A stretch of DNA of 5,065 nucleotides from Planctomycetales bacterium (GTDB lineage Bacteria; Planctomycetota; Planctomycetia; Isosphaerales; Isosphaeraceae): positions 1-5,065 of the forward strand of contig DAHZZC010000855.1 of NCBI GenBank assembly GCA_027435495.1, given 5' to 3'. The translations under genes were made by a program, and so were the position numbers. Positions 1 through 5,065 of the stretch are shown piece by piece; within the stretch, counting starts at the first letter, position 1; each line of letters begins with the position of its first letter. Under the pieces are notes generated by a model, which did not search any database, was not told the origin of the DNA, and saw only the letters and a list, made by a program, of their open reading frames with translations.

Positions 1-1
1 C

Positions 2-229
2 GACACCCGCCAGACCGCCTCGCGCCAATCGATTCTCGGCCCCGTCGCGACGGCAGAGGTGCGCGAACCGAGGCGAAACGCGGCCCGTGACACCGAGCCC
101 ACTCCATCGCGACCACTCCACCCGCATCACACTCACCTGCACATGCCGGCGCAACATCACCTTTTCCAGTGCCGCCATCGCCTGCGCAACCCGGAAGCTC
201 AGCACACCCTGGCGCTCCAGCCGATCGCC
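2..229 (-). other. Post-KR helix and linker toward an expected ACP
   Basis: After the KR core the chain continues with GDRLERQGVLSFRVAQAMAALEKVML (residues 1613-1638, discontinuous in function: a lid or helix followed by the conserved ALEKVM helix), then VSVMRVEWSRWSGLG (1644-1658) and SPRFAHL (1664-1670), the strand and linker that normally close a PKS KR. The last 18 residues are low in motifs and look like interdomain linker. No phosphopantetheine attachment motif (LGxDSL type) appears before the edge, so the ACP, if present, begins beyond base 1. Confidence 0.8.
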
Positions 230-3200
230 CAACTCGGCCCGACGCGCCAGGTATCCGACCTCGCCCAGATGGCCCCAGTTGATCGTCGTCGCCGGTTGAC
301 CGAGCGACCGGCGATGCCAGGCCATGGCGTCGAGAAAGGCGTTCGCCGAAGCATACGCCCCTTGCCCCGCGTGCCCGAAGACGCTCGATAGCGACGAGAA
401 CATCACAAAATGATCGAGTGAGCGATTCCTCGTCGCAAGGTGAAGGTTCCAGGTCCCCTCAAGTTTTGGCGCCAGCACACGAGCCATTCGCTCGCGGTCG
501 AGATTCACCAGCAGAGCGTCTTCCAGCACCATCGCCGCGTGGAAGACCCCGCGAAGCGTCGGAAGCTCGCGGTCGATCGCAGCGAGCGTCGCGGCGACGT
601 CCTCCGCTCTCGTCACATCCGCCGCGCGAACCACCACCCTCGCCCCGCGCCGTTCCAGGTCGGCGAGGGCCTCGGGCGCTTCGGGTGCCTCGGCACCCCG
701 ACGCCCGACCAGCACGAGCGTCCCTGCGCCCCGGTCGGCCATCCACCGGGCCAGGGCGAGTCCGAACCCGCCCAGGCCGCCGGTAATCAGGTAGCTGGCG
801 TCTCGGCGGAAGGCGAGCGGCTCATCCTCGCCGGGGATGATCCCCTCGGGCCGGTCGCCGAACGTCAGCACGACCTTGCCGATGTGCCGGCCCGCCTGCA
901 TGAATCGGAACGCCTCCACCGCCCGCCCGATCGGCCACTCGCCGTGCGGAAGCGGCTCCAGCTCGCCCAGCTCGATCCGCTTCACGATCGCGCGAAGCAT
1001 CGAGCCCAGCAACGCGGGACGCTCTCGAATCACGCGATCGAGGTCGATCGCCGAGAACGAAAGATTCTTACGAAACGGCTCCAGACCGAGCCTCGTATTC
1101 TGATAGATGTCGCGCTTGCCGATCTCAAGGAATCGCCCGTAATCGGCGAGAATGCCCATCCCCCGAGCGATCGCCTCGCCCGGCAGACTGTTCAGGATCG
1201 CATCGACGCCCCGTCCACCGGTTCGATCGAGTACCGCATCCGCGAAGTCGAGCGAGCGCGAGTCCATCGCTCCCTCGATCCCGATCGCGTGCAGATATTC
1301 GCGCTTCTCGGCCGATCCCGCCGTCGCGAAGATCCTGGCCCCGATCGACCGGGCGATCTGCACGGCCGCGAGCCCGACTCCGCCCGTCGCCGAGTGGATC
1401 AGGACCGACTCGCCGGCCGTCAGCCGTCCCAGGTATTCGAGAGCATACGAGGCCGTCAGGAAGGCGATCGGCAGCGTCGCGGCCTCCTCAAAGGTGAGCC
1501 GGGCCGGCTTCCGCGCGACCAGCTCGGCGCGGGCGATGACGAGGCTCCCCATCGCGAACCCGGCGACCGCCACAACCTCATCGCCGATCGCCCATTCCGT
1601 GACGCCCTCGCCGACCGCCGCGATCCGCCCGGCACACTCCGCTCCGAGAGGAATCGGCCCCTCGGCAAGCCCGGGATACATCCCCAGCGCCTTCATCACG
1701 TCGCTGAAATTGAGCCCGGCGGCGACGACCGCAATGGCGACCTCGCCCGACCCCGGCTCTCGACGATCGACGGCCTGGATCGCGATCGCGTCGAGCGTTC
1801 CCACCTGCCGGACGGCCAGGCGATACGGCATCTGCTCGGGGATCGGCGCGCCCTGCCCCTCCGGCGGCAACCCAGGCGCTGGCTGGAATCGATGGACGAG
1901 CCGAACACCCCCGCGCCAGGCAACCTCATCCTCGTCGTCATCCGACCGGATCTCGGCGAGGATCGCCCCAGATCCCCCATCAACGGCCGAAGGGTCGAGA
2001 TCCAACAGCCGGCACCGAAGCCGCGCCGATTCACCCGCAATCACCCGACCCAGCCCGATCGCCGGAGCCTGGGCCACCGCCATCGGCCCAGGACCAACCG
2101 CCTGAGCCCCTCGACTCACCAGCAGGAGCCGCACCGTCCGCTCCGCCGCAACCCGCTCCCACACCTGCACCAGCTCGACCACTCCGACCAGCCCGGCCTC
2201 CTGGTGAGCCGATGGAGTGATCATATCATCGGACATTTGCGCATCGAGGTTCGCCAGGTAAACGATCCCTCGAATGGATTCGCTCTGGGATTTCAGGGTC
2301 GTTTCCAGTGCGGCCGCATCGCCAACGACCAGCGCTCCGTCTTCTTGTAATGCCTCGGCCAGCCGATCGCCGAGTCCGCCGCGATCGGCGACGATCAGCC
2401 ATCGACCGGTTTCGCCCCCGGAATCCAGGGCCGGCTTCTCCTGCCATTGATAAGCATAAAACATTTCATCAAGTGAATCGCGACAACCGCCGGCGACGCG
2501 AAGGCTCCGAAGCCCGCGCACCCGGGCCACGATCCCACCGTCGCTGTCGTAGATGTCGACGTCGGAGACCGATCGCCTCGGCGTTTTTTCCAGGAGCCGG
2601 GCGTGAGCCCAGACCAGGCGCCCCGGGCGCCGATAGAGCCAAACCGACTCGATCTCGTGCGGCAAATAAAGCCCGCCGTCGTTCCGATCGAAATCGACAT
2701 CCGCCGGGATCACGGCCTGAAGGCAGGCGTCGAGCATCGCCGGATGGAAGAGATAGCCGTCGGGCGAGAGCCCTTCGGGCAAGCGAATCCGACCGATCGA
2801 CTCGCGATCGCCCTGCCAGACCCGCTCGATCCCCCGGAAGTTCGGCCCGTAATGAAGGCCGATCCGTGAGAGGTATTTATAAGACGATTCTTGCTCGTAC
2901 TCGCGCGGGCACCGGGCACGGATCGCCTCGAGCGACTCGCCGGCCGCCTCAGCATTCGGCCGGTGATGCACGGTCGCAAGGAGGTGCGACGTCCACTCCG
3001 CGCGATCGTCGCCGAGCGCCCGCGTGTGGACCTGCACCGTTCCCGTCTCGGGATCGCGGCTCGTCCGTAACCGGAGCGGACGCTCGGGATCGAGGAAGCA
3101 TGGATTCGCAAGTCGGACGTCTCGAATCTCGATGGAAAATTTGTTCGCATCTTCAATGGTGGCGGCCATCGCCAGTTCGAGGTAGGCGGTCGCCGGAAGG

Positions 3201-5065
3201 ATCGCCGCCTGCTGCACGCGATGATCGGCCAGGAACGGCAGTAGTCGCAGGTCGAGCCGCGTCTCCCACGACGGTTGCGGCGTCTTTTGCGCGATCCCGA
3301 GCATCGGATGGAACGGCCTGGCCAGCCGACTGACCCGCGATTCCTCGGCCTCGTGCCAGTACCGCTCGCGACGCCAGGAATACGTCGGCAGCCGAAGAAA
3401 CCGATGCGGTTTCGGCATCAGTCCCGACCACGCGACCGGATATCCGATCGCGTGCAGCGCACCGAGAGAACGGAGCATCGTCGCGCGCTCGTCCTCATTG
3501 CGGCGAAGCGAGGCCAGAACCGTCACCGACCGCCCGCGACTCCGATAAACATCCAGAATGGAAGATGCAAGCACAGGATGTGGACTTAACTCCAGCAGCG
3601 TCTCGTACCCAAGATCGAGGAGTGTCTGGATTCCATCGGCGAATCGAACGGTCTGCCGAACGTTTTGCCACCAGTATTCCGGGCCCAAATCGGTTCCGAC
3701 GACCGGTCGCCCGGTCACGGTGGAGACCATCGGCCGCTTCGAAGAGTCTGGCTGAGTCCCGTGGAGTACCGATAGGAGTTCCTCGCGGATCGGATCCATC
3801 TGGGCGCTGTGGAATGCGTAGGAAACCCGCAGGAACTTCGCGAAAACACCCCGCGCCTCCAGCGCCGCGGCGATGGCTTCGAGCGGAGCAGACTCGCCGG
3901 AGAGCGTCACGGATTCGGGGCTGTTCACGGCCGCGAGCGAGACCCGATCGCCATGCGGGGCGATCAGCCGTTCGGCCTCGTCGGGCGTGATTCCGGCGGC
4001 GAGCATCCGTCCGCGCTCGGGTGCCAGCTCCATGCAGCGCCCGCGATGGTAGATCACACGGACGGCCTCTTTGAGATCGAGGATGCCTGCCAGGTAGGCC
4101 GCCGCGACCTCGCCCACGCTGTGCCCGATCACGGCATCGGGCCGGACACCCCAGGAGGCCCAGAGTTCCGCCAGACCCACCTGCAAGGCGAAGAGGCAGG
4201 GCTGCGAGATCGCCGTGACCTCCATCCGAGAGCGCTCCTCGTCGGCGGTCAGCTCATCGAGCAGCGACCAGTCGCCGAGCGTTCGGACGATCGCGTCGGA
4301 CCGCTCGATCACGTCGCGGAAGACGGGCTCGTCGCGGAGCAGTTGCCGCCCCATCGCCCACCACTGCGGCCCCTGTCCCGAGCAGACAAAGGCCAGTCTC
4401 GTCCGATCGCCCGATGGCGTCCGCCCCTCGACCACGCCCGATGTTGACTCGCCCCCGGCATAAGCGCGCAACCGGTCTACCAGCTCGCGCCGAGAGTCGG
4501 CCACGACCGCGATCCGATGCTCGTGGTGCGTCCGTCGAAGCGCGGCACTGGCGGCGATCTCGACGAGACGCACATCCTCGGGCGAGCGCTCGACGAAATC
4601 GGCCCACGTCTCGGCCGTCGCTCGAAGCGCCTCGGGCCCACGCGCGGAGAGCGGGACGAGCCAGGTTCTCGACCCGACCTTCGGCGGAGGCCCCTCGTCG
4701 GACCGGGGCGCTTCCTGAAGGACGACGTGGGCATTCGTCCCGCCGAAGCCAAACGCATTGACGCCCGCCAGCCGTGGGCCGTCGCCAACGGGCCAGTCCT
4801 CGGTTCGGGTCGGAACGCGAAGCTTCCATCCTTCCAGATCGATCTCGGGGTTGGGCTGCTCGAAGTGGAGATTGGCGGGGATTCGACGATGATGGAGCGC
4901 CAGCGATGCCTTGATGAGTCCGGCGATCCCGGCGCCCGCTTCCAGATGACCGATGTTCGTCTTCACCGAGCCGACCAGGCAGGGTTGATCGACAGGCCGG
5001 CCCACGGATAGAATGCGTCCCAGCGCTCGCGCTTCGATGGGATCGCCGACGAGCGTGCCGGTGCC
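2..5065 (-). CDS. Type I polyketide synthase, KS-AT-DH-ER-KR module (partial at both ends)
   Basis: One uninterrupted minus-strand frame of 1,688 codons fills the window, with neither start nor stop. It encodes a fully reducing type I PKS module: partial KS (residues 1-118), KS-AT linker (119-223), AT (224-520), DH (586-860), structural KR half (868-1075), ER (1080-1403), catalytic KR (1422-1612) and a post-KR linker. The order matches the family's standard KS-AT-DH-ER-KR-ACP layout. About 300 residues of KS are missing upstream, and the ACP is expected just beyond base 1. The protein would act in the cytosol on chains tethered to an ACP, extending by two carbons and reducing the beta-keto group fully. 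Whether it is one module of an assembly line, a stand-alone iterative synthase, or part of a multimodular protein cannot be decided here. I saw no frameshift or stop, and every core motif reads in the same frame. The PKS assignment is very secure; the product is unknown, so no gene symbol is given. Confidence 0.97.
230..802 (-). other. Ketoreductase (KR) catalytic domain, probably B-type
   Basis: The KR reduces the beta-keto group to a hydroxyl with NADPH (short-chain dehydrogenase/reductase fold). The cofactor motif TGGLGGFG is at residues 1428-1435 (761-784). The catalytic set is complete: K1534 in APKLEG (464-466), S1558 in FSSLSS (392-394), Y1571 (353-355) and N1575 (341-343) in AYASANAF, at the family's spacing of Ser to Tyr 13 and Tyr to Asn 4. 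The stereochemical marker is LED (residues 1514-1516, 518-526), a variant of LDD that keeps the diagnostic last Asp. There is no A-type Trp before the Ser-Tyr region. This predicts a B-type, 3R-hydroxyl product, the substrate normally dehydrated to a trans double bond. HAAM (M1512) replaces the commoner HAAG. INWGHLGEVGY (1595-1605) is the usual segment following the active site. Confidence 0.95.
857..1828 (-). other. Enoylreductase (ER) domain, NADPH-dependent MDR type
   Basis: The ER reduces the trans-enoyl-ACP to a saturated acyl-ACP with NADPH, and belongs to the medium-chain dehydrogenase/reductase superfamily. The substrate-binding part has GLNFSDVMKALGMYPG (residues 1117-1132) and GAECAGRIAAVGEGV (1141-1155), without the zinc ligands of alcohol dehydrogenases. 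The nucleotide-binding motif GGVGLAAVQIA is at residues 1228-1238 (1352-1384). GRFLEIGKRD (1310-1319) is the conserved segment carrying K1317, the position proposed to matter for protonation in characterised PKS ERs. The domain ends with AGRHIGKVVLTF (1391-1402). Tyr1130 appears to match the residue linked to S-configured alpha-methyl products, which is irrelevant if the AT loads malonyl. Length and motifs are complete, so it is probably active. Confidence 0.95.
1841..2464 (-). other. Structural (non-catalytic) ketoreductase half and linker to the ER
   Basis: In fully reducing modules the KR is split by the inserted ER, and the N-terminal half is a degenerate Rossmann fold that supports the catalytic half. 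This stretch fits: it follows the DH directly, begins with YAYQWQEKPAL (residues 870-880, the usual strand opening this region), continues with GRWLIVADRGGLGDRLAEAL (887-906), IRGIVYLANLD (931-941), LLLVSRGAQAVG (980-991) and QAPAIGLGRVIAGE (999-1012), and has no catalytic Ser-Tyr-Asn set. The acidic run at residues 1042-1047, followed by VAWRGG, is a common feature before the ER. No methyltransferase SAM-binding motif is seen, so a C-methyltransferase is absent here. Confidence 0.85.
2486..3310 (-). other. Dehydratase (DH) domain, double hot-dog fold
   Basis: The DH removes water from the beta-hydroxyacyl-ACP to give an enoyl-ACP. It begins at HPMLG (residues 586-590). The first hot-dog half carries the catalytic His H615 (3221-3223) in DHRVQQAAILPATAY. 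Compared with the classical HxxxGxxxxP motif, His and Pro (P624) are kept, but the Gly position is Gln619 (3209-3211). The second half has YGPNF (residues 739-743) and the catalytic Asp D779 (2729-2731) in HPAMLDACLQ, which fits the DxxxQ rule. The domain closes near DIYDSDGGIVARVRGL (residues 837-852). Both catalytic residues and its length suggest activity, and the ER downstream would need its product. The Gln substitution is the one doubtful point. Confidence 0.94.
3506..4396 (-). other. Acyltransferase (AT) domain, probably malonyl-CoA
   Basis: The AT transfers an extender acyl group from CoA to the ACP. The domain opens with FVCSGQGPQWWAMG (residues 226-239). The nucleophile elbow GHSVG is at residues 314-318 (4112-4126), with Ser316 as nucleophile. 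R341 in YHRGRCM sits where the carboxylate-binding Arg is expected. The catalytic His is H419 in YAFHS (3806-3820). The C-terminal block ELSPHPVL is at residues 492-499, and the usual post-AT motif LPTYSWRRERYW is at 559-570. Val after GHS, rather than Gln, and Phe in YAFHS point to malonyl-CoA. Tyr at the first position of that tetrad is more typical of methylmalonyl types (YASH against HAFH), so substrate choice is an inference with moderate confidence. Confidence 0.95.
4712..5065 (-). other. Ketosynthase (KS) domain, C-terminal part only
   Basis: This is the C-terminal third of a beta-ketoacyl synthase, which performs decarboxylative Claisen condensation of the acyl chain with the extender unit on the ACP. 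The window opens at GTGTLVGDPIEA (residues 1-12), the segment that normally follows the first catalytic His (EAHGTGT), so that His lies just off the edge. The second catalytic His is present as H40 (4946-4948) in KTNIGHLEAGAG. The C-terminal signature NAFGFGGTNAHVVL spans residues 103-116. The active-site Cys region is outside the window, so activity cannot be fully judged and the KS cannot be placed in a clade. The linker after it (residues 119-223) carries the usual TWLVPLSAR element, which bridges to the AT. Confidence 0.95.

Noticed and set aside
440..2350. A 636-codon open frame on the plus strand, opposite the ER, KR and structural-KR parts of the PKS.
   Set aside because: Its codons are exactly antiparallel to the PKS codons. 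In that phase plus-strand stops arise only where the PKS uses TTA, CTA or TCA, which are rare in this high-GC gene; the frame ends at 2348-2350 because the PKS uses TTA for L906. The translation is rich in Arg, Pro and His, with no recognisable domain.
1841..2464. Possible C-methyltransferase domain between DH and ER.
   Set aside because: No glycine-rich SAM-binding motif is seen and the stretch is about 208 residues, right for the structural KR half and too short to hold a methyltransferase as well.
1167..2811. GCGATCGC octamers as evidence of a cyanobacterial origin (HIP1 repeats).
   Set aside because: Only three occur, the shorter CGATCG core is enriched in general, and the G+C content is higher than in most cyanobacteria with HIP1-rich genomes.
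3124..3160. A locally AT-richer patch with Asn-Lys-Phe codons, considered as a promoter or insertion scar.
   Set aside because: It lies inside the DH coding sequence in frame, with no break in the domain; no -35/-10 pair, repeat or target duplication is visible.
2308..3333. A 341-codon plus-strand open frame opposite the DH region.
   Set aside because: Arg-, Pro- and Ser-rich translation without any family motif, in a region fully explained by well-conserved DH sequence on the other strand.
4254..4829. A 191-codon minus-strand open frame in a different phase from the PKS, across the AT and the KS-AT linker.
   Set aside because: It overlaps conserved AT motifs read in the PKS frame, is dominated by Arg, Ala and Gly, and has no recognisable domain; a compositional shadow.
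1..5065. Frameshift or domain-skipping event in the long gene.
   Set aside because: Codon-by-codon reading from 5065 to 2 stays open and every expected motif appears in the same frame and in the standard order.

Overview
The window lies entirely inside one very large gene on the minus strand. Reading codons from base 5065 down to base 2 gives 1,688 sense codons with no stop. There is neither a start nor a stop codon for this gene in the window, so both ends run off the edges. Position 1 is the first base of the next codon. Residue numbers below are window-relative, residue 1 being the codon at 5063-5065.

The product is a type I modular polyketide synthase (PKS) with a full reductive loop. 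The domains in protein order are: the C-terminal third of a ketosynthase (KS, about 4712-5065), an acyltransferase (AT, about 3506-4396), a dehydratase (DH, about 2486-3310), a catalytically empty structural ketoreductase half (1841-2464), an enoylreductase (ER, about 857-1828), a catalytic ketoreductase (KR, about 230-802), and the start of the linker that usually leads to an acyl carrier protein (ACP, 2-229). No ACP motif is reached. There is no C-methyltransferase between DH and ER. The catalytic residues that fall inside the window are present in AT, DH, ER and KR. The module should therefore load an extender unit, probably malonyl-CoA, condense it with a bound acyl chain, and reduce the beta-keto group through hydroxyl and enoyl to a saturated methylene. 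This is fatty-acid-like chain extension.

The DNA is roughly two-thirds G+C by eye and unusually rich in the palindrome CGATCG. Arg is often encoded by CGA. With the PKS architecture this suggests a high-GC bacterium with secondary or specialised lipid metabolism. A planctomycete or a myxobacterium would fit; the assignment is inference and no taxonomic marker gene is present.

No promoter, terminator, RNA gene, mobile element or CRISPR array can be supported, and no second gene is credible. The long open frames on the plus strand and in other minus frames are compositional shadows of the PKS codons. I do not see a previously undescribed system here. The points worth a second look are residue-level: Gln in place of the usual Gly in the DH active-site motif, a mixed AT specificity motif, and minor departures in the ER and KR motifs.
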